Below, piece after piece: positions 45,770-53,820 of a stretch of 64,000 bases of DNA. Source of the stretch: Pelagibius sp037652055 (GTDB lineage Bacteria > Pseudomonadota > Alphaproteobacteria > Kiloniellales > Kiloniellaceae). The notes beneath the pieces were generated by a model. The model was given only the letters and a program-made list of their open reading frames with translations, searched no databases and was not told where the DNA came from. The DNA lies in NCBI RefSeq assembly GCF_037652055.1, contig NZ_JBBKAH010000005.1, positions 124,001 through 188,000 of the forward strand. Direction: 5' to 3'. Every line of letters begins with the position of its first letter. Position 1 is the first letter of the stretch. Made by a program: the position numbers and the translations under genes.

Positions 45770-46050
45770 CATTGATTACGCGAGCCGTCATGGAGCGATT
45801 TCTGGTTAACGCCGCATACACAAGAGCGCTGCTGGAAATAATTCCGACAGGTGGCCGCGCCGGAGGTTCTCCGAAAAGGCCACAAAACTTGAGAAAAGTT
45901 ATTTTCTTTCAATATATTACGACGAAGTGACGCAACCTCAGGAGTGCAAAAAAAACTTACACAACAAGAAGAGGTTGCGTGCGGCCTTCGGCCAGAGACC
46001 TCCGCAAGGGCTGCAAGCGGAGGAATCACTTCCCGAATGACGCGGAAAAC
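45770..46050. other. AT-rich upstream region of the PEP-CTERM gene
   Basis: This 281-base gap is much richer in A and T than the rest of the window and contains no convincing gene. An inverted repeat CTCCGC (46000-46005) with GCGGAG (46017-46022) could belong to the terminator of the glutathione transferase gene at 46051. The rest probably holds the enhancer sites of the sigma-54 promoter. I see no transposon ends. Confidence 0.5.
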
Positions 46051-46671
46051 TCAGCCCTGGGGATAGGCGACATCCGGCGGGTAAGTCGCCTGAAACTCGG
46101 GGCGCGCTTCAAGGCGCCGCGACAATGCGTCCAGCGCGGGGTAGCGGCCTTCCGGCAGCAGTTCCGGATCGGCCATCTCCACGTAGCGCAGGGCGCAGGC
46201 GGTGGTGATCTGGGCCTGGTCGAGGCCTGCCTCGACCGCCCAGGGCGCGGCGTCCAGCGCCGTCAGCGCACCCGCCGCCTGGATGCGGAGCCGGGCGATC
46301 CACTCGGGCCAGCGGTAAGCCGGCGGGCGGATCATGCGCTCGTAGGCGCCCGCCCCCGCCTTGTCGACCAGGCCCGTCGCCAGCGCGATGATCTGCAACA
46401 CGTGGCGGCGCTGCGCGCCAGCGAGCGGGACGAGTGCGCGCGCCGGCCCCACCTCCTGGTCGAGCCAGTCGAGGATCGCGGCGGAATCTATCAGCACCGC
46501 GCCATCATCGATCACCAGCGAGGGGATGCGCCCCAGCGGGTTGGTCTGGCGCATGGAGTCGAAATCGCCGAAGACGGAGCGCTGGTCGTGTTCGTAGTCG
46601 TAGCCGAGGACACGCAGCGAAATGCCGACGCGACGCACGAAGGGAGAATCGTATTGGCCGACGAGGATCAT
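46051..46671 (-). CDS. Glutathione S-transferase family protein
   Basis: This 206-residue GST begins MILVGQYDSPFVRRVGISLRVLGYDYEHD with the active Ser/Cys region, has the cis-Pro and Glu-Ser motif GRIPSLVIDDGAVLIDSAAILDWLD, and a helical C-terminal domain. It is divergent from the LysR gene at 46892. Not closely related to the GST at 42729. Confidence 0.92.
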   Translation of the reverse strand: MILVGQYDSPFVRRVGISLRVLGYDYEHDQRSVFGDFDSMRQTNPLGRIPSLVIDDGAVLIDSAAILDWLDQEVGPARALVPLAGAQRRHVLQIIALATGLVDKAGAGAYERMIRPPAYRWPEWIARLRIQAAGALTALDAAPWAVEAGLDQAQITTACALRYVEMADPELLPEGRYPALDALSRRLEARPEFQATYPPDVAYPQG

Positions 46672-46829
46672 GGGCGAAGTCTAGCCGTGCGCCAGTGGCT
46701 GTCACCGAGATTTGCGCACCCCGCGCCCTGCCCGCCCCCTCTTCAAGCCTCGTCTCAAGATCAGAAACATCATGCAACAGATTGAAATCGATCAGATATA
46801 CAGCCCAACCTCAACGCAACCATGAGGCC

Positions 46830-46865
46830 TCATGCCGCAGCGGCAACTTTCCGCTTTGGCATGAT
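46830..46865 (+). promoter_or_regulatory. Candidate autoregulatory LysR site
   Basis: TCATGCCGCAGCGGCA (46830-46845) contains the palindrome TGCCGCAGCGGCA, a T-N11-A site. A second half-site GGCATGAT lies at 46858-46865. The pattern TCATGCCG-N4-GGCA recurs before the MFS gene. It lies 46 bases before the LysR ATG. Confidence 0.7.
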
Positions 46866-46891
46866 CTCACCTTCCACATTAAGGTTCCGGC

Positions 46892-47803
46892 ATGAAGATT
46901 TCCGAGATCCGTGCCTTCCTGGCGGTCGCCGAGGCGGGCTCCATGCACGCCGCCGCGGCCCGGCTGAACCTGACCCAGCCGGCGGTCTCGCGGCTCATCC
47001 AGCGGCTGGAGGCGGAGCTCGGGGCGGTACTGTTCGACCGCACCTCCAAGCCGCCGACCCTGACTCCCGCCGGCCACCAGGCTCTCGCCCACGGCCGCCG
47101 CGTCGTCCAGGCGCTGGACGACCTCTCCGGCAGCGTCGCCGAGGGCGCCGACCCGCGCGGCAGCTTCCGCCTCGGCGTCTCGCTGGGCCTGTCGCAGCTG
47201 GTATTGAACGAGCCGCTCGACAGCCTGCGGCGCCAGTTCCCCGGCCTGGTGTTCCAGGTCAGCAGCGCCTGGAGCGGCGACCTGTTGAAGGACGTCGAGA
47301 GCAACGCCCAGAACGCCGCGGTCGTGCTGTCTTCCGACCGCAGCGAGCCGGCGACCACCCTGCCCCTCAGCCGGGTCGGCAGCGACCGGCTGATGGTGGT
47401 GACGGCGGCGACCTCGCCGCTGCCGCCGCGTGCGGCATTGGGCGACCTTGCCGGCCAGGGCTGGGTGCTGCATCCGGAAGGCTGCAGCTACCGCAGCGCC
47501 CTGAAGCGCGCGCTGGCCCAGGACGCGAGCCCCTTCGTCGTCGCCGTCGAGGCCTTCGACCAGGAACTGCAGCTCTCCCTGGTCGCCCGCGGCAACGGGC
47601 TGGGCCTGGTACCGAGCTGCCTGCTGCGCCACAGCGCCTATCGCGACCGTCTGCGCGCCATCGAGGTGCCGGAACTCGACTACCGCCTCGCCGTCTGGAT
47701 CGCCCGCGGCCGTTTCATCGGCTCGCTCGCCACCGTGGTCGATGCCCTGGAGACGGCGACCCGGCACATGCTGGCCGCCTCAGATCATGCCGAACTGGCA
47801 TGA
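46892..47803 (+). CDS. LysR family transcriptional regulator
   Basis: This 303-residue regulator begins MKISEIRAFLAVAEAGSMHAAAARLNLTQPAVSRLIQRLE and has a full effector domain. The same 16-base patterned site (TCATGCCG-N4-GGCA) lies before its own gene and before the MFS gene downstream (47919), so it probably controls both. The nearby GST (46051) is divergent. The operator for the MFS gene overlaps the end of this coding sequence. Confidence 0.92.
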   Translation: MKISEIRAFLAVAEAGSMHAAAARLNLTQPAVSRLIQRLEAELGAVLFDRTSKPPTLTPAGHQALAHGRRVVQALDDLSGSVAEGADPRGSFRLGVSLGLSQLVLNEPLDSLRRQFPGLVFQVSSAWSGDLLKDVESNAQNAAVVLSSDRSEPATTLPLSRVGSDRLMVVTAATSPLPPRAALGDLAGQGWVLHPEGCSYRSALKRALAQDASPFVVAVEAFDQELQLSLVARGNGLGLVPSCLLRHSAYRDRLRAIEVPELDYRLAVWIARGRFIGSLATVVDALETATRHMLAASDHAELA

Positions 47804-47804
47804 T
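47784..47804 (+). promoter_or_regulatory. LysR operator of the MFS gene (T-N11-A palindrome)
   Basis: ATCATGCC (47784-47791) and GGCATGAT (47797-47804) form a perfect eight-base inverted repeat around GAACT; the inner TGCCGAACTGGCA is a T-N11-A site. It overlaps the stop region of the LysR gene and lies 114 bases before the MFS ATG. It shares TCATGCCG-N4-GGCA with the site at 46830. Confidence 0.7.
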
Positions 47805-47918
47805 AATAATTATCAAATTGAATTTGCGGAATAATCTGAGGCTCCCTAGATTGCTGGCCAAGCCGCTTGCTTCGCGCCGGAGTCTCTCTCGGCGCCCGAT
47901 TCCGGAGCCTCGCCCCCG

Positions 47919-49151
47919 ATGAGCCCTATCACCGAGACCCTGCCGTCACGCCCTTCCCTGCCGGGCTGGCGCACGCCCCTGGTCATTCTGGTCGCCGGCT
48001 GCCTGCTGGCCCTGCTGTCCTTCGGCATCCGCGCCAGCTTCGGCCTCTTCCTCTCACCGATGTCCGACGAGTTCGGCTGGGGCCGCGAGATCTTCGCCAT
48101 CGCCATCGCCGTGCAGAACCTGCTGTGGGGCCTGTCCCAGCCGGTCGCCGGCGCGGTGGCCGACCGCTACGGCAGCGGCCGGGTGCTGGCGGTGGGCGCC
48201 CTGCTCTACGCCGCCGGCCTGTTCCTCATGTCCGGCGCTTCGACGCCGGGCCTGCTGATGCTGTCGACCGGCATCCTGGTCGGCGTCGGCGTCGCCGGCG
48301 CCTCCTTCGCCATTGTGCTGGCCGCCTTCGCCCGGCTGGTGCCGGAGGACAAGCGCTCCTGGGCGCTGGGCCTGGGCACCGCCGCCGGCTCGGCCGGGCA
48401 GTTCTTCGTGGTGCCGCTGGGCCAGAGCTTCATCAGCGCCTACGGCTGGTCGACCGCCCTCACCCTGCTGGGCTTCATGGCCCTCATCATGGTGCCGCTC
48501 TCGACCGCGCTGACCGGCCGGTCGGACCGCGCAGGCTTCCACCAGTCGGCCGGCAACGCGCTCAAGGAAGCTTTTAAGCACCCGAGCTACAACCTTCTGA
48601 CTCTTGGCTTTTTCGTCTGCGGCTTCCACGTCGCCTTCATTCAGACCCACCTACCGCCCTACATCACCGACATGGGTCTCGATGCCGGGCTGGCGGCCTG
48701 GGCGCTGGCCATCGTCGGTGGCGCCAACATCGTCGGCGCCCTCACCTCGGGCATGCTGGGCGCGCGCTTCAGCAAGAAGTACCTGCTTTCCGGCCTCTAC
48801 TTCGCCCGCGCGGTGGTCATCACCCTCTTCGTCCTGCTGCCGATCAGCCCGGCCAGCGTGCTGGTCTTCTCCGGGGCCATGGGCCTGCTGTGGCTCTCCA
48901 CCGTGCCGCTGACGTCCGGCCTGGTGGCGCAGTTCTTCGGCACCCGCCACATGGCCATGCTGTTCGGCGTGGTGTTCTTCAGCCACCAGGTCGGGGCTTT
49001 CCTCGGCGTCTGGCTGGGCGGCTACTTCTTCGACGCAACGGGGTCCTACGACCTGGTGTGGTGGGGCAGCGTGGCGCTTGGCCTCCTCGCCGCCGCGGTG
49101 CACTGGCCGATCCGCGAGGCCCCGGTGGCCCGCCTCGCCGGCGCCGGCTGA
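47919..49151 (+). CDS. MFS transporter (monocarboxylate/oxalate-like)
   Basis: This 410-residue protein has 12 helices, with SFGIRASFGLFLSPMSDEFGWGREIFAIAIAVQNLLWGLSQPVAGAVADRYG in helices 1-2 and the motif-A loop ADRYGSGRVLAVG. These features suit the group that moves monocarboxylates, oxalate and formate. The upstream LysR site suggests inducible uptake of an organic acid. It is followed 19 bases later by a small membrane-anchored protein gene, probably cotranscribed. Confidence 0.9.
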   Translation: MSPITETLPSRPSLPGWRTPLVILVAGCLLALLSFGIRASFGLFLSPMSDEFGWGREIFAIAIAVQNLLWGLSQPVAGAVADRYGSGRVLAVGALLYAAGLFLMSGASTPGLLMLSTGILVGVGVAGASFAIVLAAFARLVPEDKRSWALGLGTAAGSAGQFFVVPLGQSFISAYGWSTALTLLGFMALIMVPLSTALTGRSDRAGFHQSAGNALKEAFKHPSYNLLTLGFFVCGFHVAFIQTHLPPYITDMGLDAGLAAWALAIVGGANIVGALTSGMLGARFSKKYLLSGLYFARAVVITLFVLLPISPASVLVFSGAMGLLWLSTVPLTSGLVAQFFGTRHMAMLFGVVFFSHQVGAFLGVWLGGYFFDATGSYDLVWWGSVALGLLAAAVHWPIREAPVARLAGAG

Positions 49152-49170
49152 GGCACCACGCGCCACGCCC

Positions 49171-49542
49171 ATGCGGGGCCTCACCCTCAAGATCGGGCTG
49201 CTGTTCCTCGCCCTCTGGCTGGCGGTCATGGCCGTTGCCCTGCCGCTGGCCAGCCTGCCGGAGGAGGCCGCCGGACGGGTGCTCGTGGCCTTCCCGCCCG
49301 GCCAGTCTCCCGACGCCCGCCTGCTGGCCATCGCCGCAGCCGGCGGCCGCCCGGTGCTGCCGATGCTGGGCGGGCGCGCCTGGCTCGCCGAGGCGCAGGA
49401 GCCGGGATTCGTCGGCCGCCTGAAGGCCGCCGGCGCCTGGGCCGCCTTCCGCCCGGCGACCTTCGCGGTGCTGCCGGGCGGCGGCTGCTTCTACATCTCG
49501 GTGCGCAAACCGGGCCCGCCGCAGCCTCATCCGCCAATCTAG
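49171..49542 (+). CDS. Small membrane-anchored protein, unknown function
   Basis: This 123-residue protein starts MRGLTLKIGLLFLALWLAVMAVALPLASLP, one N-terminal helix or signal, followed by a Gly/Ala-rich domain ending SVRKPGPPQPHPPI. It contains one Cys (GGCFYIS). It may follow the MFS gene in one transcript. No family recognised. Confidence 0.6.
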   Translation: MRGLTLKIGLLFLALWLAVMAVALPLASLPEEAAGRVLVAFPPGQSPDARLLAIAAAGGRPVLPMLGGRAWLAEAQEPGFVGRLKAAGAWAAFRPATFAVLPGGGCFYISVRKPGPPQPHPPI

Positions 49543-49673
49543 AGACGCGACTTTATATATAAATTTCAGTAGATTATTGGTCGTTGCTAATCTTAAAGTG
49601 CGGCCTCAAGAACAGGCCCGATCGGTCCGTGTCTTGGCCGAAACGCATCCGGCCAGAAGAACCCGGCCAAAAG

Positions 49674-49707
49674 AAAAGGGCCGGCGCTTGCAGCAGCCGG
49701 CCCTTTT
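49674..49707 (-). terminator. Rho-independent terminator of rpsD
   Basis: AAAAGGGCCGGC (49674-49685) and GCCGGCCCTTTT (49696-49707) form a 12-pair stem around a ten-base loop; on the minus strand it is followed by a short T-run (TTTTCTT). It lies 22 bases after the rpsD stop. Confidence 0.85.
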
Positions 49708-49729
49708 CGGAACGCTCCGTCGCGCAGGA

Positions 49730-50344
49730 TCAGCGCGAGTAGTACTCGATGACGAGGTGCGGCTCCATCGCGACCGGATAGGGCACGTCGGCCAGCTTGG
49801 GCTCGCGCACGTAGGTCGCCTTCATCTGATTGTGGTCGACCTCGATGTAGTCCGGCAGGTCACGCTCCACCGACTCGACACCCTGCAGCACCAGCGGCAG
49901 CTCCCGGCTCTTGGACTTCACCTGAATCACGTCGCCGTCCTGCACCTGGTAGGAGGGGATGTTGACGCGCTTGCCGTTCACGGTGACGTGGCCGTGGTTC
50001 ACGAACTGGCGGGCGGCGAAGACGGTCGGGACGAACTTGGCGCGGTAGACCACGGCGTCGAGGCGACGCTCCAGCAGGCCGACGAGGTTCTCGCCGGTGT
50101 CGCCGCGGCGGCGCGAGGCCTCCGCATAATAGCGGCGGAACTGCTTCTCGCCGATGTTGCCGTAGTAGCCCTTCAGCTTCTGCTTGGCCGCCAGCTGGAT
50201 GCCGTAGTCCGTCGGCTTGCGGCGGCGCTGGCCGTGCTGGCCCGGGGCGTATTCGCGCTTGTTGAAGGGGCTCTTGGGCCGGCCCCAGAGGTTGACACCG
50301 AGGCGGCGATTGATCTTGTACTTGGACGCAACGCGCTTGGACAT
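49730..50344 (-). CDS. rpsD: 30S ribosomal protein S4
   Basis: S4 is a primary 16S rRNA-binding protein and nucleates small-subunit assembly. The 204-residue protein starts MSKRVASKYKINRRLGVNLWGRPKSPFNKREY and carries the S4 domain VYRAKFVPTVFAARQFVNHGHVTVNGKRVNIPSY. Like many Alphaproteobacteria it is outside the alpha operon. A strong promoter and a long structured leader precede it, which may allow feedback by S4. AAGGAG lies 11 bases before the ATG at 50344. Confidence 0.97.
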   Translation of the reverse strand: MSKRVASKYKINRRLGVNLWGRPKSPFNKREYAPGQHGQRRRKPTDYGIQLAAKQKLKGYYGNIGEKQFRRYYAEASRRRGDTGENLVGLLERRLDAVVYRAKFVPTVFAARQFVNHGHVTVNGKRVNIPSYQVQDGDVIQVKSKSRELPLVLQGVESVERDLPDYIEVDHNQMKATYVREPKLADVPYPVAMEPHLVIEYYSR

Positions 50345-50422
50345 GGCGCTTGCCACTCCTTTCTTTCATCGATGCCGGCGTGCTTCTCGCCACCGGCCTT
50401 GTTGTTCCGGTAGGCCCTGGAA

Positions 50423-50474
50423 CCTCCCGCCAAGCCGCAAGGCTGGAGGGAAAGCCGGAAAATCCGGCCTTTCC
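50423..50474 (-). promoter_or_regulatory. Structured 5' leader of rpsD
   Basis: Two adjacent hairpins lie in the leader: CCTCC...AGCC-gcaa-GGCT-GGAGG (50423-50449) and GGAAAGCCGG (50449-50458) with CCGGCCTTTCC (50464-50474, one bulge). The leader from the promoter to the start codon is about 240 bases. S4 is a known translational autoregulator in other bacteria; the same role here is inference. Confidence 0.5.
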
Positions 50475-50590
50475 GCCGTCGCGCCTTTCAGGCAAACCTG
50501 TGCCGCGCCGGCGATGTTCCTGGGCGGGGTTGGGGCTTCCGACCTTAAGGTCGTGAGAGGCCCTCCCGCGTTCCCGGAAAGGAAGCCGGG

Positions 50591-50618
50591 ACTATACGCA
50601 GGCGCGCCGGATTGTCAA
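50591..50618 (-). promoter_or_regulatory. Probable sigma-70 promoter of rpsD
   Basis: On the minus strand TTGACA (50613-50618) and TATAGT (50591-50596) are 16 bases apart, a near-consensus pair, about 247 bases before the rpsD ATG. Confidence 0.7.
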
Positions 50619-50669
50619 ATTCTCCAAGAGGCCGCGGCCAGAGACCCTTAACGTACTAATTTGTAAGCC

Positions 50670-51602
50670 ATGTTAACCAATTCCGCCGAGACCGCCCGGG
50701 CCGGCCACAAGAAGGGCCTGCTGCTGACCGCCCTGGGGGTCCTGATCCTGACTCCGGACACCCTGCTGGTGCGCCTGATCGACGCCGAGCCCTTCACCCT
50801 GCTGGTCTGGCGCGGGGTGCTGCAGGCGCTCGGCATCCTGGCGATTCTCGCCGTGCAGCACCGCGGGCGCCTTACCGCCCCCTTCCGGGCGGTCGGCCGC
50901 TGGGGCCTGCTGCTGGCGGTGGTGTTCTCCGGCTGCACCCTGTTCTTCATCCTGGCCTTGAGCCTCACCGCGGTCGCCGACGTGCTGGTCATCGTCGCCG
51001 CCGCGCCGCTGGCCGCCGCCGTCTTCAGCCTGGTCTTCCTCGGCGAAGGGGTGCCGCTGCGCACCTGGGTCGCCATCTCCCTCGCCGTGGTCGGCATCGC
51101 CCTGCTGGTCTCCGAGGATCTCGGGGCCGGCTCGCTGCTGGGCGATCTCGCCGCCGGAGTCTGCGCGCTGTGCATCGGCGCCACCTTCACCATCACCCGC
51201 CATGCGCGGGCGGTCAGCATGGTGCCGGCGATGGCCCTGGCGGGCGTCTTCACCGCTGCCGTGGCGCTGCCCATCGCCCTGGTGACGGAGAGCGGCCCCT
51301 TCTTCTTCACCGGCGCGCAACTCGGCTACACGCTTGCCATGGGTCTCGTCGTGGTGCCGCTGTCCTTCGCCCTCATCGCCGTTGGTCCGCGCTACCTGCC
51401 AGCGGCCGAGGTCGGCCTCATCCTGCTGCTGGAAACCGTACTCGGCCCGCTGTGGGTCTGGCTGGCGATCGGCGAGTATCCCGGCGACCTGGCGCTGATC
51501 GGCGGTGGGCTGGTGGTCGTCACCCTGGCCGGTCATTCCCTCGCCGGCGCGCGCCGCCGCCGCCCTGCCCTGGCAGGCGCCCAGGGGAGTGCCACGCCGT
51601 GA
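50670..51602 (+). CDS. EamA/DMT family transporter
   Basis: This 310-residue protein has ten helices and two EamA repeats (LIDAEPFTLLVWRGVLQALGI; YLPAAEVGLILLLETVLGPLWVWLAIGEYPGDLALIGGGLVV). It exports an unknown metabolite. Its stop overlaps the GTG start of arfB, so the two are translationally linked. Confidence 0.9.
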   Translation: MLTNSAETARAGHKKGLLLTALGVLILTPDTLLVRLIDAEPFTLLVWRGVLQALGILAILAVQHRGRLTAPFRAVGRWGLLLAVVFSGCTLFFILALSLTAVADVLVIVAAAPLAAAVFSLVFLGEGVPLRTWVAISLAVVGIALLVSEDLGAGSLLGDLAAGVCALCIGATFTITRHARAVSMVPAMALAGVFTAAVALPIALVTESGPFFFTGAQLGYTLAMGLVVVPLSFALIAVGPRYLPAAEVGLILLLETVLGPLWVWLAIGEYPGDLALIGGGLVVVTLAGHSLAGARRRRPALAGAQGSATP

Positions 51603-52021
51603 TCAAGGTCACCAACTCGGTCGCGCTGGATCCCGCCGAGATCGAGGAGAGCTTCGTGCGCTCCGGCGGCCCCGGCGGGCAGAACGTGAACAAGGTGGCG
51701 ACCGCCGTGCAGCTGCGCTTCGGCCTGCGCCACTCGCCCTCGCTGCCGGCGGGCCTGCGCGCCCGCGCCGAGCGCCTGGCCGGCAAGCGCCTGACCAAGG
51801 ACGGCGTGCTGGTGATCACCGCCAACCGCTTCCGCAGCCAGGAGCGCAACCGCGAGGACGCCCTGGAGCGCCTGGTCGAACTGCTACGCAAGGCCGCCAT
51901 CCCGCCGACCCCGCGCAAGCCGACGCGCACGCCGCGGTCGGTGCAGCGCAAGCGCCTGGAGGACAAGGTCAAGCGCGGCGAAGTGAAGAAGCTGCGCCGC
52001 GGGCCGCGCACCGACGACTGA
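51599..52021 (+). CDS. arfB: Ribosome rescue hydrolase ArfB (YaeJ)
   Basis: ArfB frees stalled ribosomes by hydrolysing peptidyl-tRNA without a stop codon. The 140-residue protein has GGQ at residues 26-28 (RSGGPGGQNVNKV) and the long basic C-terminal tail (KRKRLEDKVKRGEVKKLRRG-type) that enters the mRNA channel. The GTG start at 51599 lies in the GTGA overlap with the EamA stop, and GGGGAG is upstream. Confidence 0.93.
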   Translation: MIKVTNSVALDPAEIEESFVRSGGPGGQNVNKVATAVQLRFGLRHSPSLPAGLRARAERLAGKRLTKDGVLVITANRFRSQERNREDALERLVELLRKAAIPPTPRKPTRTPRSVQRKRLEDKVKRGEVKKLRRGPRTDD

Positions 52022-52083
52022 GGACCTGCAGTCCGGCCTGACGGCCCCTTGCCGTCCGTGCGCCGGCCTCTAGGTCATACCGC

Positions 52084-52659
52084 ATGAACGGACCCCTCCT
52101 GCGCACAGCCCTGGCCACGCTGATCCTCTCGGCCGCCATCGTGGCCGGCAGCCCGGCGAAGGCGAGCGAAGCGCTGCAGCGCCTGGCCGAGCCGCGCACC
52201 CATGCCATCCTGCGCCACGCCATCGCGCCGGGCACCGGCGATCCGCCCGGTTTCACGCTGGGCGACTGCGCGACCCAGCGCAATCTGGACGAGCGCGGGC
52301 GCGCGCAGGCACGCGCCATCGGCGCCGCGATCCGCGATGCCGGCGTGACGGTCGACCAGGTGCTGACAAGCCAATGGTGCCGCTCGGCGGAGACCGCGGC
52401 GCTGCTGGACGTCGGTCCGGTGCGCGAGGAGCCGGCGCTCAACTCCTTTTTCGCCGACCGCAGCACGGAACCGGCGCAGACCGCAGCGCTGCGCCGCCTG
52501 CTGGCCGGCCTGCCGGCGGAAGAAACCGCCCTGCTGGTCAGCCACCAGGTAAACGTCACCGCCCTCACCGGCATTTACCCGCGTTCGGGCGAAGTGGTGA
52601 TTCTGCGCGTGGCGGAGGATGGCGGCCTCGAAACCATCGGGCGCTTCCTCCTGGAATAA
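52084..52659 (+). CDS. Exported histidine phosphatase family protein
   Basis: This 191-residue protein has a signal peptide (about residues 1-27) and the histidine phosphatase motif at residues 44-46, RHA in place of the usual RHG (ILRHAIAPG), with a second conserved His in LLVSHQVNVTALTG. The phospho-His nucleophile and Arg are present, so activity is likely. Substrate unknown; the periplasmic location suggests a broad phosphatase. Confidence 0.87.
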   Translation: MNGPLLRTALATLILSAAIVAGSPAKASEALQRLAEPRTHAILRHAIAPGTGDPPGFTLGDCATQRNLDERGRAQARAIGAAIRDAGVTVDQVLTSQWCRSAETAALLDVGPVREEPALNSFFADRSTEPAQTAALRRLLAGLPAEETALLVSHQVNVTALTGIYPRSGEVVILRVAEDGGLETIGRFLLE

Positions 52660-52751
52660 CGGCCGAAGAATCGAAAACCCCCTCGCCGGCCGGCGTTACA
52701 GGATTCACACACTTCGGATGCTGTAGAGCTTCGCCCTTGCCAAACCACGGC

Positions 52752-52908
52752 TGTCGTCCCGGGACTTGATCCCGGGACCCAATGCCCTGGCCGATTGACC
52801 GATCATGGACAGAGCATCCGGTGCTCGCGGCCAGCGGGGATGCAACCGTCACACCTTATCGCCACGCGCTGACGCCAATGGGTCCCGGGGTCAAGCCCCG
52901 GGACGACA
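52752..52908. repeat. Palindromic dispersed element, copy 4
   Basis: This 157-bp element has arms TGTCGTCCCGGGACTTGATC on the left and, in reverse, TGTCGTCCCGGGGCTTGACC on the right. The right interior (CGCCACGCGCTGACGCCAATGGG) is almost the same as in copy 5 and, inverted, as in copy 1. It lies between the convergent histidine phosphatase gene and the proline-rich gene. Confidence 0.88.
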
Positions 52909-52950
52909 ACGGTGTATGCAGAAGCGTTGCGGCTAAACCGCGAGCGATGT

Positions 52951-52984
52951 GAAAACACCCTCGCCGGCGGGCGAGGGTGTTTTC
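52951..52984. terminator. Bidirectional terminator between convergent genes
   Basis: GAAAACACCCTCGCC (52951-52965) and GGCGAGGGTGTTTTC (52970-52984) form a perfect 15-pair stem with a four-base loop; T-runs lie at both outer edges. The minus-strand proline-rich gene stops three bases to the right. Confidence 0.88.
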
Positions 52985-52986
52985 AT

Positions 52987-53295
52987 TCACAAGGGTGACG
53001 GCGGTGGGCGGTCCGGTTCCTCGGGCGGAATCTCCGGACGCTCCGGAAAGTCCGGCGGCTCGTCGGGCGGGATCTCCGGATGCTCCGGCCGGTCGGGCGG
53101 CACTTCCGGCCGCTCGGGTTCATCGGGCGGAATCTCCGGCCGATCGGGCTGGTCCGGCGGGATCTCGATCGGGGGCTTGTCCGGATCCGGTGCCGGCGGC
53201 GGCCGTACCGGTTCCGGCGGCCGCTCAGGCGGTGGCCGCGGCGTTCCCGCTTCCCGCGGGAGCCCCGCCTCCGGGTCGGCTGCTGCCCGCCGCAT
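52987..53295 (-). CDS. Proline-rich repeat protein, unknown function
   Basis: This 102-residue protein starts MRRAAADPEAGLPREAG and continues as repeats of the type PPDxPExPEIPPDEP to the end (about one third proline, many Asp/Glu). It has no signal peptide or membrane helix. The start is fixed by GGGAGG six bases upstream and lies 17 bases after the stop of the gene at 53313, so the two form an operon. Such Pro/acid repeats are usually extended and may be a linker, a spacer or a metal-binding tail. Confidence 0.6.
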   Translation of the reverse strand: MRRAAADPEAGLPREAGTPRPPPERPPEPVRPPPAPDPDKPPIEIPPDQPDRPEIPPDEPERPEVPPDRPEHPEIPPDEPPDFPERPEIPPEEPDRPPPSPL

Positions 53296-53312
53296 CGTCG
53301 CCTCCCTCAGGC

Positions 53313-53603
53313 TCAGGCGTCCGCCTCGGGCGCCTCGAGGACCTGGCTCGGCGCCGGCTCGTGGGGCACCAGGGACTTCTTCTCGTCGCTGCTCCACGAC
53401 GCAATGCGCACGCCGACCAGCTTTGCCTTGTCATCGGGGTTCTCGGCCACCGACTCCCAGATGTGCAGGCCGTCGGCGTCGAGGAAGAAAGTGTGATCGC
53501 CGAAATTCTGCTTCAGCGCCGGCATCGACGGGTTGTCGTCCGGCACCACGCTGGCGCCGGTCTGCTCCTGAATGCGCTGGGTCTGCAGTTCGCTAAGCCT
53601 CAT
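53313..53603 (-). CDS. Small conserved protein, unknown function
   Basis: This 96-residue soluble protein starts MRLSELQTQRIQEQTGASVVPDDNPSMPALKQNFGDHTFFLDADGLHIWE, followed by a segment ending in an acidic tail. AAAGG lies nine bases before the ATG. It has a typical coding composition but I cannot place it in a family. It is the first gene of a two-gene operon and is divergent from the MarR gene at 53821, with a palindrome between them. Confidence 0.75.
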   Translation of the reverse strand: MRLSELQTQRIQEQTGASVVPDDNPSMPALKQNFGDHTFFLDADGLHIWESVAENPDDKAKLVGVRIASWSSDEKKSLVPHEPAPSQVLEAPEADA

Positions 53604-53737
53604 GGGTTCTTACCTTTCGCTCGAGTCGATTGATTTTCTGTGGGGAAGGGTTCGCTGGGCCGCATCATGGGAGCTACTGCCGTCTCCCGCGCACGCGCGT
53701 TGTTGCTTGAGCGCCGCCTGCATCACTTCTAATATAT

Positions 53738-53751
53738 TTTCAGCTGAAAAC
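53738..53751. promoter_or_regulatory. Perfect palindrome at a MarR divergent promoter
   Basis: TTTTCAGCTGAAAA is a 14-base perfect palindrome in an AT-rich stretch, 70 bases before the MarR gene and 135 bases from the divergent operon. It fits a MarR operator. Confidence 0.55.
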
Positions 53752-53820
53752 TTTTCAAGTCAAAGTACTTGGCCGGGGTGCCGGGCAGCTTGAAAAGCGC
53801 GGAAACAGGGGCCTTTCTCG

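Noticed and set aside
52949..53596. Plus-strand Gly/Ser-rich repeat frame (SGGISGRSG type)
   Set aside because: It is the complement of the proline-rich gene, which has a good ribosome site and operon position; this frame also starts inside a terminator.
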